This document shows, piece by piece, positions 18,538-30,246 of a stretch of 64,000 bases of DNA. Source of the stretch: Geminicoccaceae bacterium. Its GTDB lineage: Bacteria; Pseudomonadota; Alphaproteobacteria; Geminicoccales; Geminicoccaceae. Under the pieces are notes generated by a model that made no database searches, was not told the origin of the DNA, and saw only the letters and a list, made by a program, of their open reading frames with translations. Location: positions 248,001 to 312,000 of the forward strand of contig JANQPX010000020.1 of assembly GCA_028285265.1 (NCBI GenBank), read 5' to 3'. The position numbers and the translations under genes were made by a program. The stretch's first letter is position 1, and each line of letters starts with the position of its first letter.

Positions 18538-19959
18538 ATGACTCAAGAGCATTGTCGAACCATGGCGTTTGCAACGGGTCTGTTGACCTTGAGCCTCGCG
18601 CTACCGGCCGCAGCGGCAGATATTACCATCAAAATGGCGGTGCCTGACTGGCCGCCAACCCGCATCATGCAAGACCTTGCCAATGAGAAGTACAAGGCGC
18701 CATCAGGCAACAACGTAAAGCTTGAAGCAGATTTTATCCCTTGGCCCAACTACTATGAGCGACTTGCCGCATCGCTCACGTCGGGCGAAGAGAAATATCA
18801 GATGGCAGTGTCCGACAGTCAGTGGCTCGGAGCCTTCGTCGAAGGCGGTTACTATATGAAGATCAACGAATTTATCGATGCAGATCCGGAACTGCAGGCG
18901 ATCTTCGCTGATCTTCATCCTAATCTGATCGCGTCCTATTCGACATATCCTCACAAGACCGAGAACTACTATGGCTTCCCTCAGATGCCAGACGTTCTCG
19001 TGGTCTATTATCGCAAGGACCTGTTCTGCGACGAAGGCGAGCAATCAGCGTTCAAGGACAAGTACGGTTACGACCTTCCCTGCGACCCTGAAGCCATGAA
19101 CGATGTCGACTGGGATATGGTGCGCGACTTCGGCGAGTTCTTCCGGCGCGGCGCTGGCGATAATCTTGCGGGCACTACACTTGACGATGACTTCTATGGA
19201 ATCGCTTACCAGGCAGGCAAAGCCTACGATTTCAGCATTATGCAGGTTAACGGTTTCATTTGGCAGCATGGTGCCAGCATCTGGGACGAGACACAGGCTC
19301 CAGAAGGTCAAGCTGAAGGTGTCGTCAACTCGGAGACTGCAGTTCAAGCCTTCGAACATTATCTGTCTTTGCTCGAATATATGCCGCCAGTGGTCAAGAC
19401 CGGCACTATGGACATTTTCAAGGTCGATGAGCTGTTTCGAGAGGGCAAGGTTGCCTGGATCGTCCAGTGGATCGGCTTTGGTGAAAGCGCTATCAATCCC
19501 GAAACATCAAAAGTCGCGGATAAAGCTGCCTTCGCGATGCACCCGGGATTGCGTGGGTCGGACGGTACGTTGACGCGATGGGCCAATATCGGCGGCCAGC
19601 CGTTCGTCATGACCACCTGGAACGATGAAGAGACAGTCGCTGAGATGATTGACTTCGTCAAATGGTGGTTATCTGAGGAGATCCAGACGGAGTTCGCCAA
19701 GCGTGGCGGCCAAAGCGGCCTCAAGAGCGTCTATGGAAAGGACGACTATGCCAGCTTCCGTCCTTGGAATCATGCTTGGGGAGCAAGCCTCGATTGGCAA
19801 AAGGATGTCTGGCATGTGCCGACATTCTTTGAACTTCTGGTGCAATCGCAAGAAGAGTTCGACAAAGCGATCACCGGTCAACAGTCCGCCAAGGAAGCTA
19901 TGGACAACATAGCCGCCTTCCAACAAGAGCATCTTGAGGAAGAGGGGCTGATTGAATAG
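18538..19959 (+). CDS. Extracellular solute-binding protein of the plus-strand importer
   Basis: A 473-residue periplasmic binding protein with a strong ribosome site (AAGGGGAGG) and a signal peptide ending ALPAAAA near residue 27. It is longer than the minus-strand binding protein and belongs to another branch of family 1. Segments include DSQWLGAFVEGGYY, YYGFPQMPDVLVVYYRKDLF and FYGIAYQAGKAYDFSIMQ. Aromatic residues are abundant, as is common in sugar or polyol sites. The downstream epimerase, isomerase and dehydrogenase genes suggest a carbohydrate-like ligand. Confidence 0.92.
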   Translation: MTQEHCRTMAFATGLLTLSLALPAAAADITIKMAVPDWPPTRIMQDLANEKYKAPSGNNVKLEADFIPWPNYYERLAASLTSGEEKYQMAVSDSQWLGAFVEGGYYMKINEFIDADPELQAIFADLHPNLIASYSTYPHKTENYYGFPQMPDVLVVYYRKDLFCDEGEQSAFKDKYGYDLPCDPEAMNDVDWDMVRDFGEFFRRGAGDNLAGTTLDDDFYGIAYQAGKAYDFSIMQVNGFIWQHGASIWDETQAPEGQAEGVVNSETAVQAFEHYLSLLEYMPPVVKTGTMDIFKVDELFREGKVAWIVQWIGFGESAINPETSKVADKAAFAMHPGLRGSDGTLTRWANIGGQPFVMTTWNDEETVAEMIDFVKWWLSEEIQTEFAKRGGQSGLKSVYGKDDYASFRPWNHAWGASLDWQKDVWHVPTFFELLVQSQEEFDKAITGQQSAKEAMDNIAAFQQEHLEEEGLIE

Positions 19960-19971
19960 TCGTGGCATGGT

Positions 19972-20009
19972 GGGCTGCATTAAGCATTGAGTTTGAGTTG
20001 ATGCAGCCC
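19972..20009 (+). other. Intercistronic hairpin after the binding-protein gene
   Basis: GGGCTGCAT (19972-19980) pairs with ATGCAGCCC (20001-20009), extendable to 12 pairs with one G-U; CTTCTTT follows after one base. It sits between the binding-protein and permease genes, the same place as the hairpin in the divergent operon. It may act as an mRNA-stabilising or partial-termination element. Confidence 0.55.
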
Positions 20010-20041
20010 GCTTCTTTCCGCGTTACCGCCCCCTGTCAAAC

Positions 20042-21103
20042 ATGAGCTCAGCCTCTACCGAGGTGAAAAGCAAAGGGTCGTCCTGGCTGGCCATCCACCC
20101 TGCCAATTGGCGTCTGGCGCTCTTAGCTGCGGCCGTCGTTATCCCGCTGTCAATTGCGTTTCTCCCACTGGAGGTAGCCTTTTGGGTGTCGTTAGCGGCG
20201 GCAGCGGCCGTGGCTTTTGCAGCAGTGGCAAATGCATGGGGCCGCCATACCGGTGGTCTTTTGGTGGCGCCTGCGCTGGCGCTGCTGTTCCTCATGAACA
20301 TCTTTCCGCTCATGTGGTCGTTCGGCCTGAGCTTTTTTCACTTTCGCGCTAATCGCGCAAAGCCGCCGCGATTTGCAGGCTTGAACTACTACGAGAAGGT
20401 CCTCTCTGACCCCACGGTATGGGAACGACTTCAAACAACGGCGACAATCGTTGTCTTGACCGTCGCTCTGCAGCTAATCATCGGTTTCCTTCTAGCTCTC
20501 CTTTTTGAAAAGCAGTTTCCCGGACGGCGTTTCCTGTTGATTCTTGTCCTGACCCCGATGATGCTCTCATTCGTCGCGGTTGGCGCTTTCTTCCGCTATT
20601 ACTACGAGCCGACCTTTGGTCTCTTAAGCCAAGCGATCCGCGTCTTTACCGGCGAGCCCTACATCCTCCTCGACTCGCCCGCAGGAGCCATTGCAGGCAT
20701 CGTCATTGCCGATGCTTGGATGTGGTCCCCCTTTGTCATGCTATTGGTCTTGGCCGGACTCGTTAGCGTACCGAAATATCTCTACGAAGCGGCTATGATC
20801 GATCGTGCCAGTTGGTGGCAGACCTTCCGGACGATTACCTTTCCCTACATCAAAGGGCTTCTTCTTCTGGCCCTACTCTTCCGGACAATCGAGGCCTTTA
20901 AGCTTTTCGATATCGTGTTTCTCATTACGGATGGCGGCCCCGGCACATCGACGGAGACCATCGCCGTTTACGTCTATCGACTAGCGTTTCAATATTTCAA
21001 GACCAGTCAAAGCTCAGCGCTGGCTTACATCCTACTCTTTGTCGTGATTGTTTTGACCAATCTCTATCTCTATTTCGTCAAGCGTCGGACGACGGGAGGC
21101 TAA
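20042..21103 (+). CDS. CUT1 ABC transporter permease (MalF/UgpA type)
   Basis: A 353-residue permease, longer than its minus-strand counterpart because two extra N-terminal helices (about residues 25-65) precede the usual six. The EAA loop is YEAAMIDRASWWQTFRTITFP, followed by the FLITDGGPGTSTETIAVY loop. It forms the transport channel with the next gene, whose ATG follows this TAA with no intervening base. A poor Shine-Dalgarno before ATG 20042 leaves the exact start slightly uncertain. Confidence 0.92.
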   Translation: MSSASTEVKSKGSSWLAIHPANWRLALLAAAVVIPLSIAFLPLEVAFWVSLAAAAAVAFAAVANAWGRHTGGLLVAPALALLFLMNIFPLMWSFGLSFFHFRANRAKPPRFAGLNYYEKVLSDPTVWERLQTTATIVVLTVALQLIIGFLLALLFEKQFPGRRFLLILVLTPMMLSFVAVGAFFRYYYEPTFGLLSQAIRVFTGEPYILLDSPAGAIAGIVIADAWMWSPFVMLLVLAGLVSVPKYLYEAAMIDRASWWQTFRTITFPYIKGLLLLALLFRTIEAFKLFDIVFLITDGGPGTSTETIAVYVYRLAFQYFKTSQSSALAYILLFVVIVLTNLYLYFVKRRTTGG

Positions 21104-21979
21104 ATGATGGCGCGACGAGAGCGTAGGCCGATTGGTGAAGCTGGCTGGGGATGGACCTGCCTCACCACGGTCATCAGCCTGATTTACTTCTTCCCTGTGC
21201 TTTGGATCATTTTGACAGCATTTAAGACTCACAATGATGCTCTTGCCATTCCACCGAAATGGTTCTTCACACCGACACTCGATAATTTCTACCAGGTTTT
21301 CTCGCGTGCCTATGGACTAGGCGCAGAGGCCGTCGATACCGGATTCGATCTATTTTTCTTCAATTCGATCTTCATCGCAGGCTCGAGTGTTTTGATTGCA
21401 GTCATTATCGGGACCCTTGCCGCTTATGGTTTTTCGCGCTTCCCGCTCAAGGGCAATGATACCTATCTCTTTATCATCTTAACCACCCGTATGCTGCCAC
21501 CGATCATTGTCATCATCCCAATCTTCTTAATGTTTCGCGTGACCGGTCTGTCCGGAACCTATCTCGGCATTATTCTCCTCTATACCGCCTTTAATCTCCC
21601 CTTCACCATTTGGATGATGAAGAGCTTTTTCGATGAGCTTTCGCCCGAAGTCGAGGATGCTGCCCGCATGGATGGCAGCTCTGAGACACGCGTGTTCTTC
21701 AAGATTTGCTTGCCACAGGTGGGGGCTGGCATAGCGGCAACCATTGTTTTCGGGCTTATCTTGACCTGGAACGAGTTTCTATTCGCCTTGCTCCTAACAG
21801 GCGTTGAAACACGTACGGTGCCGGTGGCAATGGCGCAAACCATTGGCGGTGATATCGGCGTACGCTGGGGTCTCCTAGCAGCGATCGAAACCCTTTTCTT
21901 GATCCCGGTGATCTTGGTGGTCTTCTTCCTGCAAAACCATCTACTCCGTGGCGTCACCTTTGGAACAATCAAGCGTTAG
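21104..21979 (+). CDS. CUT1 ABC transporter permease (MalG type)
   Basis: A 291-residue permease with six predicted helices, ending in the typical RGVTFGTIKR. The EAA loop reads EDAARMDGSSETRVFFKICLP. It starts immediately after the preceding stop codon and stops two bases before the next ATPase, so the transporter genes are tightly coupled. It pairs with the 20042 permease. An alternative ATG three bases in (21107) is possible. Confidence 0.93.
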   Translation: MMARRERRPIGEAGWGWTCLTTVISLIYFFPVLWIILTAFKTHNDALAIPPKWFFTPTLDNFYQVFSRAYGLGAEAVDTGFDLFFFNSIFIAGSSVLIAVIIGTLAAYGFSRFPLKGNDTYLFIILTTRMLPPIIVIIPIFLMFRVTGLSGTYLGIILLYTAFNLPFTIWMMKSFFDELSPEVEDAARMDGSSETRVFFKICLPQVGAGIAATIVFGLILTWNEFLFALLLTGVETRTVPVAMAQTIGGDIGVRWGLLAAIETLFLIPVILVVFFLQNHLLRGVTFGTIKR

Positions 21980-21981
21980 AC

Positions 21982-23070
21982 ATGTCGACGATCGAACTCG
22001 AACAGATCACCAAGCGCTTCGGCACCCTCACTGCCGTTGACGGTGTCGATCTTCATGTTGGTGCAGGCGAGGTCATGTGTCTGCTTGGCCCGTCTGGTTG
22101 TGGCAAGACAACGACCTTGCGCATTGTGGCTGGCCTCGAGAGTCCAACCGAGGGGAGTGTTATGATCGGTGGGCGGCGGGTCAACGAGTTGTCGCCATCA
22201 GCACGTGACATTGCCATGGTCTTCCAGTTCTACGCGCTTTATCCAAGTCTAACGGTGCGGGACAATCTTGCTTTTCCATTGCGCGCCGAACGCCTGGCGG
22301 CCAGCGACGTCAATGCCAGGGTCAATCAGGTTGCGGACACGCTTGATTTGCGGAGCGTGCTGGATCGTCTTCCGGGCCATATTGCAGAGGGCGAGAAACA
22401 GCGAGTTGCAGTCGGGCGGGCCATCGTCCGCGATCCCAGTTGCTTTTTGTTCGATGAGCCTCTCTCTCGACTAGACGTCGAGTTACGCCAGCAGATGCGT
22501 GGCAAGATCAAAGAGGTCCTCAACGACTTGTCTAAGGCAACCGTCATCGTTACCCACGACCAGCTCGAAGCCTTGACCATGGCTGATCGCATTGCGGTCA
22601 TGCGTGACGGGCGTATCGAACAAATTGCTACGCCCCATGAAATCTTCGCAAGACCTGCCAATTTGTTCGTCGCGGGCTTTATCGGCACGCCTCAGATGAA
22701 TCTCCTTGAGGCAGACATCATTGAGCTCGATGATGAAAAAGCCCGGTTGTCCATTGATGATCAGGAGCTTCTCTTGTCGCTTCCTGAGCCACTCATCAAT
22801 ACACCTCAACTGGAAAAGCTCACGCTTGGCATCCGCCCGCGCGCTTTTGAACTTGTGTCGGAACCTTCGCCAACAACGCTCTCTGCCGACGTCGACTTGA
22901 TTGAACCGATGGGCTCCGAGACGCTCGTGCATTTGGTGGAGGGGGGACGCGACATCCGCGTCGTGGTGGACGGAGACATGGCAGTGAACGCGGGAACGAG
23001 ATTAGCGTTTCGCCCACGACTGCATCAATACCATCTCTTCAGCAACGACGGCAGGCGGCTTTTGTCATGA
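21982..23070 (+). CDS. ABC transporter ATPase with altered signature motif (GlpT-like role)
   Basis: A 362-residue MalK-type ATPase. Walker A GPSGCGKTT is at 36-44, Q82 in the Q-loop, Walker B FLFDEP with D158/E159 and the H-loop VTHDQLEAL with H192 intact. The signature, usually LSGGQ, reads HIAEGEKQR: Ala135 and Glu136 replace Ser and Gly. The C-terminal domain is MalK/TOBE-like. In a heterodimer with the 17384 ATPase, this altered signature would face the partner's site that lacks the switch histidine, leaving one competent and one degenerate ATP site. The stop overlaps the next start as ATGA. Confidence 0.93.
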   Translation: MSTIELEQITKRFGTLTAVDGVDLHVGAGEVMCLLGPSGCGKTTTLRIVAGLESPTEGSVMIGGRRVNELSPSARDIAMVFQFYALYPSLTVRDNLAFPLRAERLAASDVNARVNQVADTLDLRSVLDRLPGHIAEGEKQRVAVGRAIVRDPSCFLFDEPLSRLDVELRQQMRGKIKEVLNDLSKATVIVTHDQLEALTMADRIAVMRDGRIEQIATPHEIFARPANLFVAGFIGTPQMNLLEADIIELDDEKARLSIDDQELLLSLPEPLINTPQLEKLTLGIRPRAFELVSEPSPTTLSADVDLIEPMGSETLVHLVEGGRDIRVVVDGDMAVNAGTRLAFRPRLHQYHLFSNDGRRLLS

Positions 23071-23390
23071 CAATGGCCAGCAACAAACCGACGACAGATC
23101 ACGGGATGTCGCTAAGGACGGCAAGATCGATTGAGTATGCCATTATCGGCCTTTGCTTGATCGCCATCATCTTTGTCTTTCAGCCCTTCGTTCATGCCCT
23201 TTCTTCCATTGGCATGGCGCTCGTTGTTTTGGGTGGCTTGGCGTTCAACCTCATACCGCTCTGCGAACCAGGGCGACCGTTAAGAGACGTGTTGCGCGCC
23301 ACCCTCATTGTGATCGCAATCTTCGTCGTCGTTCTCATCCTCGCGATTGGTGCCGCGTATCTCTACGGAATCTATTTGCAGAGCGGTTGA
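23067..23390 (+). CDS. Small three-helix membrane protein in the importer operon
   Basis: A 107-residue protein whose ATG overlaps the ATPase stop (ATGA), so it is translationally coupled. Three hydrophobic segments lie at about residues 24-44, 46-66 and 79-103. I do not recognise a family. Some Glp-type polyol importers carry a small DUF2160 membrane protein near the permeases; this sequence does not match my recollection of DUF2160, but the position is similar. It may be an accessory membrane subunit. Confidence 0.75.
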   Translation: MTMASNKPTTDHGMSLRTARSIEYAIIGLCLIAIIFVFQPFVHALSSIGMALVVLGGLAFNLIPLCEPGRPLRDVLRATLIVIAIFVVVLILAIGAAYLYGIYLQSG

Positions 23391-23411
23391 CGGCCATTTG
23401 GGGAGATGGGG

Positions 23412-24269
23412 ATGAAAACGGGCTTCAACTTGCTACTTTGGACGACCCATGTCACCGAGACGGAGTTTCCTGTCATCGAAACGCTGAAGACATGCGGTTA
23501 TGACGGCGTCGAAATTCCGTTGTTCGAAGGCGAAGTCAATCATTTCAAACGGATCGGTAAGATTCTCAGCGATCTTGGCCTCGGCGCGACCGCGGTGACC
23601 GTCATACCTGACGAGGCACATAACTGCATCAGCGCTGATCCAAAATGTCGGGCGGGCGGACTCGATCATCTGCGTTGGGCATTGGACTGCACTGCAGCGC
23701 TTAACGCTGATTTACTTGCAGGCCCGTTCCATCAGCCACTAGGCCTTTTTACCGGCAGCGGACCAACCGAGGATGAGCTTGCTTGGGGAGCGGACGTCCA
23801 CCGTCAGGCTGCCGATCTTGCAGCGGAGCGTGGACTTCAGTTGTCGATCGAGCCGCTCAACCGTTTCGAATGCTACTTTCTCAATACTGTCGAGGATGCA
23901 GCTGCCTATGTTCGCCGGGTCGATCGGCCAAATTTCGGCCTGCTCTATGACACATTTCACGCAAACATCGAGGAGAAAGATCCGTTAGGCTGTATCTCCA
24001 CGGCGATCCAACAGATCAATCACGTCCACATTTCCGAGAATGACCGAGGTACCCCGGGAAAGGGCCATGTCGACTGGTCCGGCACATTCGACGCATTACA
24101 GTCATCGGGCTATGACGGCTGGCTTACGATCGAAGCATTCGGCCAAGCGCTTCCCGATCTTGCCGCGGCTACACGTGTCTGGCGCCCCTTCTTTCCAGAT
24201 CGAGAGGAGGTTTACCGTGATGGATTAGCGCTGATGCAACAGGGCTGGCGCACAGCAGGCAAACCCTAA
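23412..24269 (+). CDS. TIM-barrel sugar epimerase of the D-tagatose 3-epimerase / hydroxypyruvate isomerase group
   Basis: A 285-residue protein from ATG 23412 (GGGGAG upstream; the ATG six bases earlier is too close). It has the epimerase active-site series in order: Glu in SIEPLNRFECY near 150, Asp in LLYDTFHANIEE near 183, His in INHVHISENDRG near 209 with the substrate-loop TPGKGHVDW, and Glu in LTIEAFG near 242. These match the metal ligands of ketose 3-epimerases. It probably epimerises a ketose brought in by the importer upstream. The exact sugar is unknown. Confidence 0.85.
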   Translation: MKTGFNLLLWTTHVTETEFPVIETLKTCGYDGVEIPLFEGEVNHFKRIGKILSDLGLGATAVTVIPDEAHNCISADPKCRAGGLDHLRWALDCTAALNADLLAGPFHQPLGLFTGSGPTEDELAWGADVHRQAADLAAERGLQLSIEPLNRFECYFLNTVEDAAAYVRRVDRPNFGLLYDTFHANIEEKDPLGCISTAIQQINHVHISENDRGTPGKGHVDWSGTFDALQSSGYDGWLTIEAFGQALPDLAAATRVWRPFFPDREEVYRDGLALMQQGWRTAGKP

Positions 24270-24282
24270 TTAGGAGGATGCC

Positions 24283-25194
24283 ATGAAACGATCGTCGATT
24301 GGCACCTGGGCCTTCAATATCGGTCCGTATGAATCGCAGCCCATCCCTTTCGAGACTGTTGGGCAGCGACTAGCGGAGATGGGCTTTGATGGCTTGGAAC
24401 TGGGTGGCTTCAATGGCTATCCTAACCCGCATCTTCTTAGGGAAAAGGAACAAAGAGACGATCTGAAAGTCCGCATGCAGGATTGGGGGCTTGGATTTTC
24501 AGGGCTTGCCGCTGATCTCTGGTCACAACATTTGATCGATACCGATGACCCAAAGGACTATCTAGACGAGTTTCGGCTGAATGCTGATTTCGCCGTCGAT
24601 CTCGGTATACGGGGCATTCGCGTCGACAGCGTGCAACCGCCGACGATCCTCGAAACTATGGACTACGACGTCGCTTTCAATCGCTTGGTCGAAGCGTGGC
24701 GAATTTGTGCCAACGAAGCCGCAGATCGTGGTCTCTACATGACTTGGGAGATCGAACCGGGCTTCGCCTTCAACAAACCATCGGATATCCTTCGTATTCT
24801 TGATGCCATTCCCGATAAAAACTTCGGCGTCATGTACGACACGTGCCATGGCCAGATGATTGCCGTGGTTGGCGCTCGCCAGCCCGGAACAAAGGAGGTG
24901 CTGAAGGGCGGACAGCTAGAATTCATCGACAAGCTTTCAGGTCGGATCAACCACATTCATTTGATCGATAGCGACAACACCTGCCACAAGGATGCAAACG
25001 GTGACGATGAAACCAGCGCTCATCCTCCCTTCGGTGACGGATTTGTCGACTTCGACCAGATCGTCCCGCGTCTAGCAAAGGAAACGATTTCCCATGATTG
25101 GTGGACTATTGACCTTTGCTTCTATCCCGACGCTTGGAACGTGACGGCGCGATGCAAGTCCGCTCTCGATGATCTAATCGCCAAATACGGCTGA
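24283..25194 (+). CDS. Sugar phosphate isomerase/epimerase-family TIM-barrel protein
   Basis: A 303-residue xylose-isomerase-like TIM barrel, 13 bases after the previous gene with a clear AGGAGG-like site. Recognisable metal-site segments are Glu in [11 protein letters not shown] near 150, Asp-His in VMYDTCHGQ near 186 and His in [11 protein letters not shown] near 225. The position of the fourth ligand, usually Glu, reads [11 protein letters not shown], so Asp may take its place. It differs from the preceding epimerase and likely acts on a related intermediate. Substrate unknown. Confidence 0.82.
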   Translation: MKRSSIGTWAFNIGPYESQPIPFETVGQRLAEMGFDGLELGGFNGYPNPHLLREKEQRDDLKVRMQDWGLGFSGLAADLWSQHLIDTDDPKDYLDEFRLNADFAVDLGIRGIRVDSVQPPTILETMDYDVAFNRLVEAWRICANEAADRGLYMTWEIEPGFAFNKPSDILRILDAIPDKNFGVMYDTCHGQMIAVVGARQPGTKEVLKGGQLEFIDKLSGRINHIHLIDSDNTCHKDANGDDETSAHPPFGDGFVDFDQIVPRLAKETISHDWWTIDLCFYPDAWNVTARCKSALDDLIAKYG

Positions 25195-25207
25195 GCGGGG
25201 ACATGTC

Positions 25208-26371
25208 ATGACGAAATCTTTTCGCTTGGGCATGATCGGCTATGGCTTTATGGGCAAGGCGCACTCCAACGCTTATCGCCAAGTCAATCGCTTCTTCCCA
25301 GATCTGGCCTATCAGCCGGTTTTGCAAGCGGTCTGCGCCCGAACTAGGGATGCCGTTCAGGCCTTCGCCGATGTCTGGGGATACGACTCTATCGAGACGG
25401 ATTGGCGACGATTGATCGAGCGAAGCGACATCGATGCCATCGATATCTGCGTGCCCAATCACCTGCACCAAGAAATCGCGGTCGCTGCGGCCGAGGCAGG
25501 CAAATGGATTCTTTGCGAGAAGCCACTGGCAAAGACAGTGGCCGAAGCGGAGGCCATGGTAACGGCTATCGAGAAGGCAGGCGTGCCCAACATCGTTTGG
25601 TACAATTATCGCCGCGTGCCCGCCGTTAGCCTTGCAAAGCAGCTGATCGATGAAGACAGGATCGGCCGGCCGTTTCATTACCGAGCTAGCTTTCTCCAGG
25701 ATTGGACCATGTCGCCCGAGCTGCCTCAAGGCGGTGCAGCGCTTTGGCGTCTTGATGCGGAAGCCGCTGGGTCGGGCGTGACCGGGGATCTGCTTGCCCA
25801 CAATATCGACACAGCCATGTGGCTCAATGGCCCGATCACTCGGTTGGTTGCTTCAACAGAGACTTTTGTCAAAGAGCGCCGGCATCAAGAGACCGGCCAA
25901 TTGGCGCCTGTTGGTATCGATGACGCTTGCATGGTGCTCGTTCGATTCGCCAATGGATCGATGGGAACGTTCGAAAGCACACGGTACGCGCGCGGCCACA
26001 AGGCCCTGAAAACCTTCGAACTCAACGGCGCCGATGGTTCGCTTTTTTTCGACCTTCATGACGATCAGTACCTTCACTATTTCGAGTATCAATCACCGAC
26101 CACCCACCAAAAGGTCGAGAGTCATCTCGCCGGTTGGCGCAAAATTCATGTAACCAATGGCGAGCACCCCTACATGAATCACTGGTGGGTGCCCGGGCTG
26201 ACCATTGGCTATGAACACAGCTTTGTGCACACGCTCGCCGACTTCCTCACAGGAATTGAGAGCGGAAATCCGGCGGCGCCGACCTTCCGAGATGCGCTGA
26301 ACACGCAACGGGTATGTGAAGCGATCCTGACCTCCGCGGAGGTGGGCCAATGGGTCGACATAAGACTTTGA
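25208..26371 (+). CDS. Gfo/Idh/MocA-family NAD(P)-dependent oxidoreductase
   Basis: A 387-residue protein. The N-terminal Rossmann fold has [12 protein letters not shown] (residues ~8-19), the family CEKPLAKT motif (catalytic Lys in E-K-P, near residue 100) and [12 protein letters not shown]. The C-terminal domain includes [17 protein letters not shown], with the conserved His near 198. Members oxidise hydroxyls of sugars, inositols or 3-keto-sugars. Being last in the importer/epimerase operon it likely does the redox step of the pathway. It resembles ThuB-type proteins in layout, but that is inference. Confidence 0.88.
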   Translation: MTKSFRLGMIGYGFMGKAHSNAYRQVNRFFPDLAYQPVLQAVCARTRDAVQAFADVWGYDSIETDWRRLIERSDIDAIDICVPNHLHQEIAVAAAEAGKWILCEKPLAKTVAEAEAMVTAIEKAGVPNIVWYNYRRVPAVSLAKQLIDEDRIGRPFHYRASFLQDWTMSPELPQGGAALWRLDAEAAGSGVTGDLLAHNIDTAMWLNGPITRLVASTETFVKERRHQETGQLAPVGIDDACMVLVRFANGSMGTFESTRYARGHKALKTFELNGADGSLFFDLHDDQYLHYFEYQSPTTHQKVESHLAGWRKIHVTNGEHPYMNHWWVPGLTIGYEHSFVHTLADFLTGIESGNPAAPTFRDALNTQRVCEAILTSAEVGQWVDIRL

Positions 26372-26735
26372 CCATGTTGGTCTGATGCCCCTGGGGTTAA
26401 GTGCCTAAAGACATGCGATGGGCGCGAATCCAAAGGATCTTCTGCGATTTTCGGCGCGCGATCTTCTACAGATGATCAATTTGAGACGTGATCGCGTTCC
26501 TCCGTTCAAAACCCGCCTATTGATGAAGCTAGGATCTGATGCTCACTTTTCATCACCACGCGTCTTGAACGATTTGCCGTCGAGGCACCAGCCTTGCGAT
26601 GAACTGATACGATTGATCATTAGCGCAAAAAACGGGTGGTCATGGCTTCTGGAGTTATGCAAGGTCGAGCTGCGTACGACATGACGTCGTCTCGTCTGCC
26701 CAGAACTGATCAAAAAAACGGAGACCCAATCGCTG
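26372..26735. other. 364-base intergenic region, no recognised feature
   Basis: One open plus-strand frame (26418-26684, 88 codons) has no Shine-Dalgarno and no family features. A small stem GACCA/TGGTC lies just after the oxidoreductase stop but has no T run. Nothing else is evident. Confidence 0.5.
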
Positions 26736-27701
26736 ATGCCCGCCAGCCCTACGATGAGCCTTCGAGCTTGGGCCCTTTTGATTCTTCTCTCAGTTCTTTG
26801 GGGAGGATCCTTCTTCTTTGCCGAAATCGCCCTGTTAGATCTTCCTCCGTTAACTGTCGTGTTAGGCCGCGTCGCGATTGCCGCGCTGGCGCTTCATCTT
26901 ATGCTCCTGATGTCGGGCCATCGCATGCCAAAAGATCTCGGCCTCTGGCGGGCCTTTTTGATCATGGGTGCCCTCAATAATTTGATCCCTTTTAGCCTGA
27001 TTGTTTGGGGTCAGACCGAAATTACGTCCGGCCTGGCCTCGATCCTCAACGCCACCACACCGTTGTTTGCAGTCATTGTAGCGCATGTGTTGACGTCGGA
27101 TGAAAAGCTAACCGCCAACCGATTGGTCGGCGTCGTCATCGGCTTTGCTGGCGCGCTCGTGATGATTGGTCCAGCTGCCCTCAAAGGCCTAGGAGCCGAA
27201 GCCCTGGCTCAGCTTGCCATCCTAGCGGCAGCGCTGACATATAGCTTTGCCAGCATATACGGACGTCGCTTTAAAGGCCTGCCTCCGATGACGATCGCTT
27301 GTGGTCAGGTGACCTGCAGTTCCCTACTTCTGATACCACTCGTGCTGATCATCGATCGTCCCTTAGCGCTCGATCCTCCAAGCTTGGCGACCTGGGGGGC
27401 TTTGTTCTCAATTGGTATCTTCAGTACGGCATTTGCCTATATTCTTTACTTCAAGATCTTAGCACTCGCCGGCGCCACGAACCTGATGCTGGTCACCTTT
27501 CTCATTCCCATCAGTGCGATGCTGTTAGGTGTCGCCTTTCTCAATGAGACAGTGACCTCCATCGAGCTGTTCGGCATGGCTCTTATCAGTGTCGGCCTCG
27601 CACTGATTGACGGCCGGTTATTGCCGACCACTGGACGAGCGCCAACCCGGCATGAGAAGAGAACCCCGACCACGCCAGCCAGTATACAAGATGAAGGCTA
27701 G
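26736..27701 (+). CDS. EamA/DMT-family transporter
   Basis: A 321-residue membrane protein with ten predicted helices in two EamA repeats (about residues 8-140 and 155-290). The first repeat starts LLSVLWGGSFFFAEIAL, and the repeat ends are ATTPLFAVIVAHV and LIPISAMLLGVAFLNE, typical of the drug/metabolite exporter group. A polar tail of ~30 residues follows. It probably exports amino acids or other small metabolites; substrate unknown. It stands alone between the importer operon and DUF1223. Confidence 0.92.
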   Translation: MPASPTMSLRAWALLILLSVLWGGSFFFAEIALLDLPPLTVVLGRVAIAALALHLMLLMSGHRMPKDLGLWRAFLIMGALNNLIPFSLIVWGQTEITSGLASILNATTPLFAVIVAHVLTSDEKLTANRLVGVVIGFAGALVMIGPAALKGLGAEALAQLAILAAALTYSFASIYGRRFKGLPPMTIACGQVTCSSLLLIPLVLIIDRPLALDPPSLATWGALFSIGIFSTAFAYILYFKILALAGATNLMLVTFLIPISAMLLGVAFLNETVTSIELFGMALISVGLALIDGRLLPTTGRAPTRHEKRTPTTPASIQDEG

Positions 27702-27733
27702 CCTTAGCGCAGCAAGACCGTGTCTGCATGTAG

Positions 27734-27749
27734 GTCGGCATGCGCCGAC
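27734..27749. repeat. Short perfect hairpin between convergent genes
   Basis: GTCGGC (27734-27739) and GCCGAC (27744-27749) around ATGC form a 6-bp stem in the gap between the EamA and DUF1223 stops. An outer pair GTAGGTC/GACCTAC flanks it. There is no T run, so a termination role is only possible. Confidence 0.35.
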
Positions 27750-27762
27750 TTGAATTCAGGAC

Positions 27763-30246
<2,484 letters not shown>

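Noticed and set aside
26418..26684. 88-codon plus-strand frame after the Gfo/Idh gene
   Set aside because: No ribosome site and no family pattern; kept as intergenic.
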